Positions 42,549 through 52,455 are shown, counted from the stretch's first letter. The stretch: DNA of 64,000 nucleotides from Aureimonas sp. AU20 (GCF_001442755.1 NZ_CP006367.1:3348001-3412000); one strand, 5' to 3'. Translations and numbers: made by a program. Notes: generated from the sequence alone by a model not told the origin.

Positions 42549-43910
42549 TCAGTTGGCGCCTTCGCTTTCCAGGAAGGCGTCGATGCGCCCTTCCCGGCCC
42601 GCGCCGGTCGCGAAATACAGAAGCACGATGCCGAGGAGCAGGCTGCCGGCGATGATCGGGGCGGCCCAGTCTCCTTCCGCGATGCGCACGACGATCAGCG
42701 TGGCGCAAAGCGCGGCGCCCAGGATCGGCACGAGGCTCGGGATTTCGAACCGCCCCTTGGCCTCGCCCTTGCGGCGCTGGAGCACGAGAAGCGCGACATT
42801 GACCACGGTGAAGACCGTGAGAAGCAGGAGCACGGTGGAGGCGGCGAGCGCGCCGATATTGCCGACCAGCGACAGCGCGACGACGATCACCAGCAGCACG
42901 CCGATCGCGACATAGGGCGTGTGGCGCGTCTTGTGCACGCGCCCGAAAGCCTCGGGCAGGAGCCCCTGACGCGACATGCCGTAGAGCAGCCGCGAGGCCA
43001 TGACGTAGTTGACCAGTGCCGTGTTGGCGACCGCGAAAATGGTGATGCCGGCATAGATGCCAGTCGGGAACCAGGGCGCGGCGCGCTCCACCACGAGAAT
43101 GAGCGGCCCGGGCGCTTCGGCGAGTTCCCGCCAGGGCACGACGGACACCGCCGTCACCGCCACGGCGATATAGATCGCGGTGGCCGCCAGCATGGCGGCG
43201 AGGATGGCGATGGGCATGGTGCGCTCGGGCTCGCGCACTTCCTCCGAGACGTTCAGCATGTCCTCGAAGCCGATGAAGGAGAAGAAGGTCAGCACCGCGC
43301 CTTGCGCGACGAGCAGCATGACGGAGCCGCCCAGCGGCTCACCTCCCTCGCCGGTCGGAAACTCCAGGAGATTGGTCTCGCCCCAATAGGAGATGCCGAC
43401 GGCGATGACGAGGATAAGGCCGAAGGCCTCGATCACGGTGCAGAGCGCGTTCAGCCAGAGCGATTCCGAAATGCCCCGGAACAGAACGCCGGCGAGCAGC
43501 ACGAGGAAGCCGATGGCGAGAACGCTTTGCGGCGTGTCGATGCCGACGACGCTGGCGAAATTGCGCGCCACGACATTGCTTTGCGTGGCGATGGAGGTGA
43601 GGCCCGAGCACACGACGGCGAGGCCCACGACATAGGAGAGCATGGGCCGGCCATAGGCGCGCTGCGTGACATAGGCCGCCCCGCCGGCGCGCGGATAGCG
43701 CGAGGCGATCGAGGCATAGGACAGGCCCGTGAGCAGCGCCGCCACCATGGAGACAAGGAAAGCCATCCAAATGGCGCTGCCGAGTTCCTTCGCCGCCTCG
43801 CCGACTAGCCCGTAGATGCCCGCGCCGAGCATGGAACCGAGGCCGAACAGGGCGACCTGCGGCAGGCCCACCGCCCGCTTGAGCTTCGCTTCGCCATCCG
43901 TCTGCGTCAT
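42549..43910 (-). CDS. APC-family amino-acid permease
   Basis: 453 aa, about twelve membrane segments. Family signatures include GLGSMLGAGIYGLVGEAAKELG near the N terminus, ASIASRYPRAGGAAYVTQRAYGRP, and AVLTFFSFIGFEDMLNVSEEVREPERTMP (the conserved loop of amino-acid/polyamine permeases). The substrate cannot be inferred. There is no neighbouring catabolic gene. The length is normal. Confidence 0.9.
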   Translation of the reverse strand: MTQTDGEAKLKRAVGLPQVALFGLGSMLGAGIYGLVGEAAKELGSAIWMAFLVSMVAALLTGLSYASIASRYPRAGGAAYVTQRAYGRPMLSYVVGLAVVCSGLTSIATQSNVVARNFASVVGIDTPQSVLAIGFLVLLAGVLFRGISESLWLNALCTVIEAFGLILVIAVGISYWGETNLLEFPTGEGGEPLGGSVMLLVAQGAVLTFFSFIGFEDMLNVSEEVREPERTMPIAILAAMLAATAIYIAVAVTAVSVVPWRELAEAPGPLILVVERAAPWFPTGIYAGITIFAVANTALVNYVMASRLLYGMSRQGLLPEAFGRVHKTRHTPYVAIGVLLVIVVALSLVGNIGALAASTVLLLLTVFTVVNVALLVLQRRKGEAKGRFEIPSLVPILGAALCATLIVVRIAEGDWAAPIIAGSLLLGIVLLYFATGAGREGRIDAFLESEGAN

Positions 43911-44002
43911 CGCGGCCCGTTCCTTTCCCGTGACTTCATCCGGGGAACGATAGCGGCGAGCGGTCGCATGGCGAGGGGGATTGCGGCGAAAAAGCGGCTG
44001 GA

Positions 44003-44683
44003 CTAGCCCTTAAGCCCGGCGAGGCGGCCCGGAATCTCGTCCAGCCGGTCGAGCACGAGATCGGCGCCGAGTGCTTCGGCCGCATGCACGGTATAGCCGC
44101 CGCGCAGCGCGATCGCCTTCATGCCGGCGGCCTTTGCGGCATCCACGTCGTTTTCCGAGTCGCCGACGAAGACGACATCCGCCGGCTCCAGGCCAAGCTC
44201 CCGGGCGGCGAAGAGGAGGAGATCGGGCGCGGGCTTCTTGCGCGGGCCGGCATCGCCGCCGACCACGATCTCCATCCGCTCCAAAACGCCGAAATGCTTC
44301 AGGATCTCGTCGGTCTCGGCGCGCGGCTTGTTGGTGACGACGCCGAGCCGAAAGCCGCCCTCGCCGAGGAAGCGCAGCGCGTCGCTGGCGCCGGCGTTCA
44401 GCGTGGTCAGCTCTGTGGCGCGCGGGCCGTAGATCGAGAGGTAGCGGGCGACGACCTTGTCGCGCGTCGCCGGGTCGATCGCCTTGCCGAGCGCGGCATA
44501 GGCCCGCTCGATCAGGGCCTGCACGCCAGCGCCCACCATGGCGGCGACGGCCTCGGGCATGAAGGGCGGCTCGCCGTAGCTCGCCAGCGTCTCGTTCAGC
44601 GCGGCGTGAATGTCGGGCAGCGAGTCGATCAGCGTGCCGTCGAGATCGAACAGCACGGCCTTCGGCCAGGTTGCGTCTTGCAT
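44003..44683 (-). CDS. gph: Phosphoglycolate phosphatase, HAD superfamily
   Basis: 226 aa. It removes phosphate from 2-phosphoglycolate, arising from DNA repair or Rubisco oxygenation. HAD motifs: I DLDGTLIDS (nucleophile Asp about residue 13), II VVTNKP, III KKPAPD, IV VGDSENDVDAAKAAGM. A helical cap (about 20-90) fits subclass IA. The length matches Gph. Other HAD-IA phosphatases are possible. It is 13 bases downstream of the MaoC-type gene. Confidence 0.88.
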   Translation of the reverse strand: MQDATWPKAVLFDLDGTLIDSLPDIHAALNETLASYGEPPFMPEAVAAMVGAGVQALIERAYAALGKAIDPATRDKVVARYLSIYGPRATELTTLNAGASDALRFLGEGGFRLGVVTNKPRAETDEILKHFGVLERMEIVVGGDAGPRKKPAPDLLLFAARELGLEPADVVFVGDSENDVDAAKAAGMKAIALRGGYTVHAAEALGADLVLDRLDEIPGRLAGLKG

Positions 44684-44696
44684 GGAACGGGTCTCC

Positions 44697-45191
44697 TCAG
44701 GCGGCGGGCGGCTCGATCACGGCGAGCGTGATCCAATGGGCGGTGAGCGCGGGCTTGGTCACGTTCTCGATCTCGATCGAGGCGTCCCAGGCGGACTGCA
44801 CGGAAACGGCCCGCTCGGTGAGCCCGATCAGCCGGAAGCGCCCGCGCACTCGCGCGCCGGATTTGACCGGCGTCAGGAAGCGCACTTTCTCGAACCCGTA
44901 ATTGATGCCCATCTTGGTGCCCTCGACGCCAGGCATGGCGCCATAGGCGAGGATCGACAGAAGCGAGAGCGTCAGGAACCCATGCGCGATCGTTCCGCCG
45001 AAGGGCGCCTCGGCCGCTGCGCGCGCGGGATCGACATGGATGAACTGGTGGTCGTGCGTGGCGTCGGCGAACGTGTCGATCATGCGCTGGTCCACCACCA
45101 GCCAGTCCGACACGAAGGCCTCGCCGTCGAGATGCGCGCGATAGACGTCCATCGGCACGAGGGTTGGGCCCTTGGGGCTCGTCGCGGTCAT
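44697..45191 (-). CDS. MaoC-like hydratase
   Basis: 164 aa. A single hot-dog domain with the catalytic motif FADATHDHQFIHVDPARAAAE (about residues 45-65) and FGGTIAHGFLTLSLLS, typical of R-specific enoyl-CoA hydratases. The C terminus IENVTKPALTAHWITLAV is conserved. Start ATG 45191 has AGGA upstream. The substrate is unknown. It shares the direction of gph and is divergent from the NAGGN operon. Confidence 0.9.
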   Translation of the reverse strand: MTATSPKGPTLVPMDVYRAHLDGEAFVSDWLVVDQRMIDTFADATHDHQFIHVDPARAAAEAPFGGTIAHGFLTLSLLSILAYGAMPGVEGTKMGINYGFEKVRFLTPVKSGARVRGRFRLIGLTERAVSVQSAWDASIEIENVTKPALTAHWITLAVIEPPAA

Positions 45192-45379
45192 GATGCGTCC
45201 TGAAACGGTTCCAGACCCCCGCTCATAGAGAAGTCCGGCCGTCCTGACCACGGCAGGAGGTCACTTTGCCGGAGAGGCGGGCTTCCCTTCGCGTTCGGCC
45301 TTTTTGCTGGGATGCAGCAAAGGCCGCCCTAGCTAACGAACCCGACCCCGAACCCAAGACATCCCTGGAAAGGAAAACC

Positions 45380-47155
45380 ATGTGCGGAATCTGCGGTGAA
45401 GTCCGCTTCGACGGCGGGTTCGCTTCGCCGGACCGGATCGGTGCCATGGCCACCTGCCTCGCCCCGCGTGGGCCGGACGGCGCGGGCCTCGTGGTGCGCG
45501 GGCGCGTCGGGCTCGGCCATCGCCGGCTGAAGATCATCGATCTCACCGAAAACTCCGCCCAGCCTATGGAAGACCCCGAGCTCGGCCTGACGCTCGCCTT
45601 CAACGGCTGTATCTACAATTATCCCGAGCTGCGCCGCGAGCTGCAGGGCATGGGCTATCGCTTCTTCTCGCATGGCGACACGGAAGTGATCCTCAAGAGC
45701 TACCACGCCTGGGGCCGGGACTGCGTGAAGCGCTTCCACGGCATGTTCGCCTTCGCCATCCACGAGCGCGAGACCGGGCGCGTGTGCCTGGCGCGAGACC
45801 GGTTCGGCATCAAGCCGCTCTATCTCGCTCAGGACAAGGACCGGCTCCTGATCGCCTCCTCCCTGCCCTCGATCGTGGCGGCCGGCGGCGTCGACACGTC
45901 GATCGACCCGGAAGCCCTGCACCACTACATGAGCTTCCACGCCGTCGTGCCGGCGCCGCTCACCATCCTGAAAGGCGTGCGCAAGCTGCCGCCGGCCACC
46001 ACGCGCATGGTGGAGCCGGACGGTCGCTTCGACGACGTGACCTATTGGGCGCCCGCCTTCGGGCCGCAAGCGGGCGACGTGGGCAAGACGACGCGCGACT
46101 GGGAGGACGAGCTGCTCGCTCATCTTCGCCGCGCGGTGGAGCGGCGCATGGTGGCGGACGTGCCGGTCGGCGTGCTCCTGTCGGGCGGCGTCGACTCCTC
46201 CGTCATCGTCGGCCTCCTGGCCGAGGCCGGGCAGACCGGTCTCTCCACCTTCTCGATCGGCTTCGAGGACGCCAATGGCGAGGTCGGCAACGAGTTCGAA
46301 TATTCCGACCTGATCGCCAAACATTACGGCACGAAGCACCACCGCATCTTCGTGCCCGGAGCGGAGCTTCTCCAGAACCTGCCGGCGGCGATCCGCGCCA
46401 TGTCGGAGCCGATGGTCTCCTACGACAATATCGGCTTCTTCCTCCTGTCGCGGGAAGTGTCGAAGCACATCAAGGTCGTGCAGAGCGGCCAGGGCGCGGA
46501 CGAGATCCTGGCCGGCTACCATTGGTATCCGCCGATGCAGGGCGCGGCCGATCCGCTCAAGGCCTATTCCGGCGCCTTCTTCGACCGCTCGCACGAGACC
46601 CTGCAAAGCCAGCTCGGCCCCAAATGGCGCGGCGGATCGAACGTGAGCCTCGACTTCGTGCGCCGACATTTCGAGCTGCCTGGCGCCGAGGACCCCGTCG
46701 CCAAGGCGCTGCGCATCGACAGCCAGATCATGCTGGTGGACGACCCGGTGAAGCGTGTCGACAACATGACCATGGCCTGGGGCCTGGAAGCGCGCGTGCC
46801 CTTCCTCGACCATGAATTCGCCGAGCTGGCCGCGCGCATTCCCTCGTCGGAAAAGCTGAAGGGCGGCGGCAAGGGCATTCTGAAGGACGTGGCGCGGCGG
46901 ATCATCCCGTCCGAAGTGATCGACCGCAAGAAGGGCTATTTTCCGGTTCCGCAGCTAAAATATCTCGCTGGGCCGACGCTCGACATGGTGCGCGACACGA
47001 TGGGCTCAGCCCGAGCGCGCGAGCGCGGTCTGTTCGACCCCGCCTATCTCGACCGGCTCTTCGCCGACCCCGCCGGCCACATCACGCCGCTCCAGGGCTC
47101 CGAGCTTTGGCAGGTGGCGCTTCTGGAACTTTGGCTGGGCGAACAGGGGCTTTGA
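45380..47155 (+). CDS. N-acetylglutaminylglutamine amidotransferase (NAGGN synthesis)
   Basis: 591 aa. It transfers the amide group to the dipeptide in the last step of N-acetylglutaminylglutamine amide synthesis, an osmoprotectant. The N-terminal class II glutaminase begins MCGICGEV (Cys2 nucleophile); conserved RGPDG and FNGCIYNYPELR follow. The asparagine-synthetase-type domain has the PP-loop VGVLLSGGVDSS (about residue 270) and GQGADEILAGYHW. The next two genes are the ligase and the M42 peptidase, so this is the characteristic trio. Start ATG 45380 has GGAAAGGAAA upstream. Confidence 0.93.
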   Translation: MCGICGEVRFDGGFASPDRIGAMATCLAPRGPDGAGLVVRGRVGLGHRRLKIIDLTENSAQPMEDPELGLTLAFNGCIYNYPELRRELQGMGYRFFSHGDTEVILKSYHAWGRDCVKRFHGMFAFAIHERETGRVCLARDRFGIKPLYLAQDKDRLLIASSLPSIVAAGGVDTSIDPEALHHYMSFHAVVPAPLTILKGVRKLPPATTRMVEPDGRFDDVTYWAPAFGPQAGDVGKTTRDWEDELLAHLRRAVERRMVADVPVGVLLSGGVDSSVIVGLLAEAGQTGLSTFSIGFEDANGEVGNEFEYSDLIAKHYGTKHHRIFVPGAELLQNLPAAIRAMSEPMVSYDNIGFFLLSREVSKHIKVVQSGQGADEILAGYHWYPPMQGAADPLKAYSGAFFDRSHETLQSQLGPKWRGGSNVSLDFVRRHFELPGAEDPVAKALRIDSQIMLVDDPVKRVDNMTMAWGLEARVPFLDHEFAELAARIPSSEKLKGGGKGILKDVARRIIPSEVIDRKKGYFPVPQLKYLAGPTLDMVRDTMGSARARERGLFDPAYLDRLFADPAGHITPLQGSELWQVALLELWLGEQGL

Positions 47156-47157
47156 CC

Positions 47158-48876
47158 ATGGCCGCACAAACCCCCATTGAGACCCCTGGCGAGCCCGCCG
47201 TGGACGTGTCCTTCGACTGCGGCTGGGGCCGGCTCTGCTTCGCGCAGACCTTCGCCGATCCCGCTCATCTCGCGCGCTCGCTGGAGGAGGAAGGGCCGGC
47301 GCGGCGCGACATCGCCTTCTACGTGTCGGAGCCGCACGTGCTTCTGGCGCAGGCGCCGATCGAGCTGTTTCTCGATCCCTCCCACACGTTCCGCTTGGAT
47401 CTCGCCGCGCTCAAGCCCTCGCTGCGCCACCCCACCGGCTTTCGCATCCGCCCGATCGAGCGGGAAAGCGACGCGGCGGCGATCAACCGGATCTACCGCA
47501 CGCGCCACATGGTGGAGATCGACCCCGACTTCCTCTGGCGCCACCGCGAGGGCACGGCGCTGACCTATCTCGTGGCCGAGGACGAGCGCACCGGCGCGGT
47601 GATCGGCACGGTGACGGGGATCGACCATGTCATGGCCTTCGGCGACAAGGAGAACGGCGCCTCGCTCTGGTGCCTCGCCATCGACGCGCAGGCCGTCTAT
47701 CCCGGCCTCGGGGAGGCGCTTGTGCGCGCGCTGGCCGGCCGGCTGCGCGACGAGGGACGGCAGACGCTCGACCTGTCCGTCATGCACGACAATTCAGCCG
47801 CGATCGGCCTCTACGAGCGGCTTGGCTTCGAGCGCCTGCCGCTCTTTGCGGTCAAGCGCCGCAACCCGATCAACGAGCGTCTCTTCACCGGCACGGCCAG
47901 CGCCGACGAGGCGCTGAACCCCTATGCCCGCATCATCGTGGACGAGGCGCGAAGGCGCGGCATCCATGCCGAGATCGTGGATGCGGCCGGTGGCTTCTTC
48001 CGCCTGACCTATGGGGGCAGGAGCCTTCGCTGCCGCGAGAGCCTGTCCGACCTCACCTCAGCCGTCGCGCTGTCCATCTGCGACGACAAGAGCGTGACGC
48101 GCCGGCTGGTGGCCGATGCCGGCGTCGCGGTCCCTGAGCAGATCCTGGCCGGCGACGAGGCGGAGCTGGCCGGCTTCATCGAGCGGCACGGGCAGATCGT
48201 GGTGAAGCCTGCGCGCGGCGAACAGGGGCGCGGCATCGCCGTCGGCGTGGAAACGCTGGAGGATGCGAAAGCCGCGATCGAGACGGCGCGGCGCGAATGC
48301 GACCGGGTGCTGGTGGAAAGCTGCTTCCGGGGCAAGGACCTGCGCCTCGTGGTGATCGACTTCCGGCTCGTGGCGGCCGCGATCCGCGAGCCGCCGGTGA
48401 TTACCGGCAACGGCACGGACGACGTGCGAACGCTGATCGAGCAACTGTCGCGCCGCCGCCAGAGTGCGACATCAGGCGAGAGTTCCGTTCCGCTGGATGC
48501 CGAGACCGAGCGCACCGTGCGCGCGGCGGGCTTTGCCATGGACGTGGTGCTGCCGGAGGGCGAACGGCTGACCGTGCGCCGCACCGCCAATCTTCACACC
48601 GGCGGCACGATCCACGACGTCACCGACATCGTGCATCCCCGCCTCGTTGATGCGGCGGTCGCGGCGGCGCGCGCCATCGACATTCCGGTCTGCGGCATCG
48701 ACCTGATGGTGGAGGACCCCTCGCGCGAGTCTTACGTCTTCATCGAGGCGAACGAGCGGCCGGGCCTTGCCAATCACGAGCCACAGCCGACGGCCGAGCG
48801 CTTCGTCGATCTCCTGTTTCCGCTGTCCATTCCCTCCTCCGTTCGCACCGCGCGCTTGAAGCGCCGCCTGGACTAG
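47158..48876 (+). CDS. ngg: N-acetylglutaminylglutamine synthetase (GNAT + ATP-grasp)
   Basis: 572 aa. A fusion of a GNAT acetyltransferase domain (about residues 95-245; GLGEALVRALAGRLRD and LSVMHDNSAAIGLYERLGFERLP are the acetyl-CoA site) and an ATP-grasp ligase (about 300-560; VVKPARGEQGRGIAVGVET, ESCFRGKDLRLVVID, IEANERPGLANHEPQP). It acetylates and joins two glutamines. It starts three bases after the amidotransferase stop, so the two genes are co-transcribed. Confidence 0.93.
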   Translation: MAAQTPIETPGEPAVDVSFDCGWGRLCFAQTFADPAHLARSLEEEGPARRDIAFYVSEPHVLLAQAPIELFLDPSHTFRLDLAALKPSLRHPTGFRIRPIERESDAAAINRIYRTRHMVEIDPDFLWRHREGTALTYLVAEDERTGAVIGTVTGIDHVMAFGDKENGASLWCLAIDAQAVYPGLGEALVRALAGRLRDEGRQTLDLSVMHDNSAAIGLYERLGFERLPLFAVKRRNPINERLFTGTASADEALNPYARIIVDEARRRGIHAEIVDAAGGFFRLTYGGRSLRCRESLSDLTSAVALSICDDKSVTRRLVADAGVAVPEQILAGDEAELAGFIERHGQIVVKPARGEQGRGIAVGVETLEDAKAAIETARRECDRVLVESCFRGKDLRLVVIDFRLVAAAIREPPVITGNGTDDVRTLIEQLSRRRQSATSGESSVPLDAETERTVRAAGFAMDVVLPEGERLTVRRTANLHTGGTIHDVTDIVHPRLVDAAVAAARAIDIPVCGIDLMVEDPSRESYVFIEANERPGLANHEPQPTAERFVDLLFPLSIPSSVRTARLKRRLD

Positions 48877-48883
48877 AAGCCTC

Positions 48884-50011
48884 ATGGCCCGCCATTCCAT
48901 CGACACCGCCTATCTCGACGCGCAGCTGCGCGCCCTTCTCGCGATCCCGAGCCCGACCGGCTACACCGACACTGTGGTGCGCCACGTCACCGAGGAGTTG
49001 CAGCGCCTTGGGCTTGAAGTGGAGCTGACGCGGCGCGGCGCCATCCGGGCCATCCGCCAGGGCTCGCGCCGGGCGGCGGCCCGCGCCATCGTCAGCCATG
49101 TCGATACGCTGGGCGCGCAGGTGAAGGCGCTGAAGTCCAACGGGCGGCTCGAGCTCGTGCCGATCGGCACCTGGTCGGCGCGTTTTGCGGAAGGCGCGCG
49201 GGCCACGATCTTCGCCGAGGAGACCGCCTATCGCGGTACCATCCTGCCGCTCAAGGCCTCTGGCCACACGTTCAACGAGGAGATCGACACCGCGCCGATC
49301 GGCTGGTCGCATGTGGAGCTTCGCATCGACGAGATCGTGCGGAGCGAGGCCGACGTCGTGCGGCTCGGCATCGATGTCGGCGACACGGTGGCGATCGACC
49401 CGCAGCCGGAATTCATGGACAACGGCTTCATCGTCTCGCGTCATCTCGACAACAAGGCCGGCGTCGCGGTCATGCTGGCCGCGATCGAGGCCATGGAGCG
49501 CGCGGGCTCGGCAACGCCGGTCGACATCCACTGGCTTTTCACCATCGCGGAGGAAGTCGGCGTCGGCGCCGCCTCGATCCTCAAGCCCGAGGTCGCCTCC
49601 ATGGTGGCGGTGGACAATGGAACCAGCGCGCCGGGCCAGAACTCCTCGGAATTCGGCGTCACCGTCGCCATGGCCGACCAGACCGGCCCGTTCGACTACC
49701 ACCTGACGCGAAAGCTCGTGCGGCTTTGCCGCGAGGAGGAGATCCGCTTCCAGAAGGACGTCTTTCGCTATTATCGCTCGGATTCGGCCTCGGCCGTGGA
49801 GGCGGGCCACGACGTGCGCACGGCGCTCGTCACCTTCGGCGTCGACGCCTCGCACGGCTGGGAGCGCATCCACATGCACGCCCTGCGCTCGCTGGCCGAG
49901 CTTCTGACCGCCTATGCCGTTTCGCCGCTGGAAATCGAGCGCGACATGAAGCAGAGCGGCGATCTCGCGGGCTTCACCCGCCAACCGCTGGCTGAAGCAT
50001 CCGAGGAATAA
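48884..50011 (+). CDS. M42-family peptidase of the NAGGN system
   Basis: 375 aa. A metal-dependent aminopeptidase-like hydrolase of the M42 family, third member of the osmolyte trio. The metal ligands are visible as AIVSHVDTLG (about 68), HLDNKAGVAVMLAAIEA (about 185) and FTIAEEVGVGAAS (catalytic Glu region, about 220), with VDNGTSAP and VDASHGWERIHMHALRSL further on. Whether it degrades or recycles the osmolyte is not known from sequence. The gene follows the ligase by seven bases. Confidence 0.92.
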   Translation: MARHSIDTAYLDAQLRALLAIPSPTGYTDTVVRHVTEELQRLGLEVELTRRGAIRAIRQGSRRAAARAIVSHVDTLGAQVKALKSNGRLELVPIGTWSARFAEGARATIFAEETAYRGTILPLKASGHTFNEEIDTAPIGWSHVELRIDEIVRSEADVVRLGIDVGDTVAIDPQPEFMDNGFIVSRHLDNKAGVAVMLAAIEAMERAGSATPVDIHWLFTIAEEVGVGAASILKPEVASMVAVDNGTSAPGQNSSEFGVTVAMADQTGPFDYHLTRKLVRLCREEEIRFQKDVFRYYRSDSASAVEAGHDVRTALVTFGVDASHGWERIHMHALRSLAELLTAYAVSPLEIERDMKQSGDLAGFTRQPLAEASEE

Positions 50012-50164
50012 TTTCGCGGCTATTTATAAGGACGAGGCAGGATTTATTTCCAATCCTACCCGCCACAACCTTGTCGTTCAGGGGAATGTAACCAGAGCGG
50101 GAGCGTTATTGAAACAAGGTCCGAACTATTAGCTAGGACTTATAATTTTCGATGAAGGTTTCTT

Positions 50165-51901
50165 ATGCTTCGCTTTCCCCGAATGACTGTTCGCTTGAAA
50201 ATGACGATGCTGCTGCTCGTCGGCCTGCTCGCGCTTTCGATGGTCAATTTCTGGCAGGTGCGGGACACGATGCTGCGCGATGCCGACCGAAAGGCGCAGA
50301 CGCAGCAGGAAGCCAATCTGCGCGTCGCTTGGGAAGTTCTGGAGCGCTACGGCAAGGACTTCAGCCTCGTGAACGGCGAACTCTTCGTCGGCCAGCAGAA
50401 GCTGAACGGCTTCGTCGAGCCGGTGGACAAGGTGAAGGAACTGGTCGGCGGCGTCGCCACGATCTTTGCCGGCGACACGCGCATCACCACCAATGTCGTG
50501 AAGCCGGACGGCAGCCGCGCGATCGGCACCAAGCTGACGACAGCGCCCGTGATCGAGGCCGTCCTGAAGAAGGGCGTCAGCTTCCATGGCAAGGCCGATA
50601 TTCTCGACAAGCCGTATTACACTGCCTACGACCCGATCAAGAACGCGGCCGGCGAGACGATCGGCGTAGTGTTCGTCGGCGTCGAGCAAGCTCAGTTCAT
50701 GGCCGGCGTCCATGATCTCCTAATGCAGATGGCCGTGACGAACGGGGTGATCCTCTTGGGCGTCGGCCTTCTCGCCTATGTCGGGATGGGCCCGATGCTG
50801 CGCCCGCTCCGCATCCTGCGTGAGGACGTCCTGCACATGGCGGCCGGCGATCTGGCGCGCGGGGTGCGCCTCTCCAAGGGTCGGGACGAGATCGCCGAAC
50901 TCCAGCGCGCCATGGGCGACATGACCACCAAGCTCTCCGAGATCGTCTCGGGCGTGCGCGCCTCCTCCTCGCTGGTGGCCGCCGGCTCGGCCCGCTCGGC
51001 CGAAACCGCCGACCGCCTGTCGTCGGGCTCGACGGAACAGGCCGCCGCCTCCGAGCAAGCCTCGGCCGCGATCGAGGAGATGACCGCCAACATCCGCCAG
51101 AACGCCGACAACGCCTCCACCACCGAGAAGATCGCCGCCCAGGCCGCCGAGCATGCCGGCACCACGGGCGCAGCGGTGGCGCAGTCCACCGAGGCGATGC
51201 GCGCCATTGCCGAGAAGATCGCCGTGGTGCAGGAGATCGCCCGCCAGACCGACCTCCTCGCGCTGAACGCCGCGATCGAAGCCGCCCGCGCCGGCCAGCA
51301 CGGCAAGGGGTTCGCGGTGGTGGCCTCGGAAGTGCGCAAGCTCGCCGAGCGCAGCCAGGCGGCGGCGGCCGAGATCGGTGACTTGTCGAGCCGCACGCTG
51401 GTGGTGGCGGAGGATGCCGGGGCGCGGCTGGAGCGGTTGGTTCCGGACATTCGCAAGACGGCGGAGCTAGTGTCGGAGATTTCGGCGGCGTGCCGGGAGC
51501 AGTCGATCGGCATCGAGCAGATCAACCAAGCGATCGGGCAGCTGGATCAGGTGACGCAGTCGAACGCCGGTGCGGCCAACGAGATGGCGGCCACCGCCGA
51601 CCAGCTGTCCACCGAGGCGGGCCGTCTGGAAGAGCGGGCGGGGTTCTTTCGCTTGTCGGACTCCGAACGCGAACGGCTTCGCCAGGCGGAGGCGGTGGAG
51701 ATCGAAGCCACCAACCGCCGGCTCACAGCGCAGGGCGCCAAGGCCGCGAAGGGCAAGCCGCAGGACGCCTCGGCCCCTACCCGTGCCAGCGCCCGGTCCT
51801 CTTCGGCCAAACGCAGCCGGCCGAGCGCGACCAATCTCAATCTGGACCGTTCCGAGGAGGCGGCGGAAGACCAGTCCGGGTTCCAGAAACTCAGCGCCTG
51901 A
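50165..51901 (+). CDS. Methyl-accepting chemotaxis protein with a single-Cache sensor
   Basis: 578 aa. Two membrane segments (about residues 15-30 and 188-208) flank a periplasmic Cache-type ligand domain (about 35-180). A HAMP domain follows (about 210-265), then a signalling domain whose tip carries [41 protein letters not shown]. The C-terminal tail (about 500-578) is a disordered Ala/Ser/Lys-rich stretch. The ligand is unknown. Codon use changes from GCC-rich to GCG-rich alanines in the region 51370-51660. A terminator follows. Confidence 0.93.
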   Translation: MLRFPRMTVRLKMTMLLLVGLLALSMVNFWQVRDTMLRDADRKAQTQQEANLRVAWEVLERYGKDFSLVNGELFVGQQKLNGFVEPVDKVKELVGGVATIFAGDTRITTNVVKPDGSRAIGTKLTTAPVIEAVLKKGVSFHGKADILDKPYYTAYDPIKNAAGETIGVVFVGVEQAQFMAGVHDLLMQMAVTNGVILLGVGLLAYVGMGPMLRPLRILREDVLHMAAGDLARGVRLSKGRDEIAELQRAMGDMTTKLSEIVSGVRASSSLVAAGSARSAETADRLSSGSTEQAAASEQASAAIEEMTANIRQNADNASTTEKIAAQAAEHAGTTGAAVAQSTEAMRAIAEKIAVVQEIARQTDLLALNAAIEAARAGQHGKGFAVVASEVRKLAERSQAAAAEIGDLSSRTLVVAEDAGARLERLVPDIRKTAELVSEISAACREQSIGIEQINQAIGQLDQVTQSNAGAANEMAATADQLSTEAGRLEERAGFFRLSDSERERLRQAEAVEIEATNRRLTAQGAKAAKGKPQDASAPTRASARSSSAKRSRPSATNLNLDRSEEAAEDQSGFQKLSA

Positions 51902-51931
51902 GAACGGTGCGACCCACCGTTTCGTTCTCAG

Positions 51932-51955
51932 CGGGCCGCCCTTTTGGCGGCCCGT
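51932..51955 (+). terminator. Terminator after the chemoreceptor gene
   Basis: CGGGCCGCC / GGCGGCCCG, a 9-base stem with a CTTTT loop, followed by TTCCGTTT. Confidence 0.7.
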
Positions 51956-51970
51956 TCCGTTTAGGGCCGC

Positions 51971-52144
51971 TCAGCCCTGCCGCACGTCGCCGGTCACATG
52001 GGGATTGCCGTCGCCCTTGGGCTCGACGCGGCCGCGCTCGTCCTTCGGCTTGAGATCGCCCGACGCCGTGGAGCCCGGCGGCTTCTCGATCTGGCTTTCT
52101 CGCGACTCGTCCTCGGGACCGACACGCTTGATCTGTTCGTTCAT
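51971..52144 (-). CDS. Small hydrophilic unknown protein
   Basis: 57 aa: starts MNEQIKRVGPEDESRESQIE and ends HVTGDVRQG. Highly charged, no hydrophobic segment, probably unstructured. The start at 52144 is preceded by GGTGAG. A promoter of the general-stress sigma EcfG type (GGAAC-N16-CGAT) lies 30-55 bases upstream, which would fit a stress-induced hydrophilic protein. The gene faces the chemoreceptor gene. I recognise no family. Confidence 0.55.
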   Translation of the reverse strand: MNEQIKRVGPEDESRESQIEKPPGSTASGDLKPKDERGRVEPKGDGNPHVTGDVRQG

Positions 52145-52174
52145 GGGACTCACCCGTCTCCGTTTGAGGCCATA

Positions 52175-52199
52175 ATCGGCATGGCGGCTCGGCGGTTCC
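52175..52199 (-). promoter_or_regulatory. Candidate EcfG-type promoter
   Basis: On the minus strand: GGAAC at 52199-52195, 16 bases, then CGAT at 52178-52175. The EcfG consensus is GGAAC-N16/17-CGTT, so the -35 element is exact and the -10 element has one mismatch. It is correctly spaced for the small gene starting at 52144. Confidence 0.45.
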
Positions 52200-52455
52200 G
52201 ATCCAGCCTTTCGCCAGGCTTGCCGTGTGGGGATCGTCCCGACAGGGCGCGGCTGGACTTGGGCCCCCTCGCCGCCCATGTTCAGCACGCGAAGTCCTCC
52301 CACAGGATCGGCTCCTGCCGCGGCTCCCGACTGATCTGTCAGGGTCCCGCGACAGACCCACCATCGTCCGATCATCCACAGACACATCGCGCTTTGGCAT
52401 CAAAATGTCATTTTGCGATTGCCCCGCCCGGTCTTCTTTGGTAACAGCGCGTCAT
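52200..52455. other. Gene-free stretch before tRNA-Asn
   Basis: About 250 bases (310 counted from the small gene start) with no supported gene. The last 60 bases are richer in A/T and should hold the tRNA-Asn promoter. I see no repeats. Confidence 0.45.
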
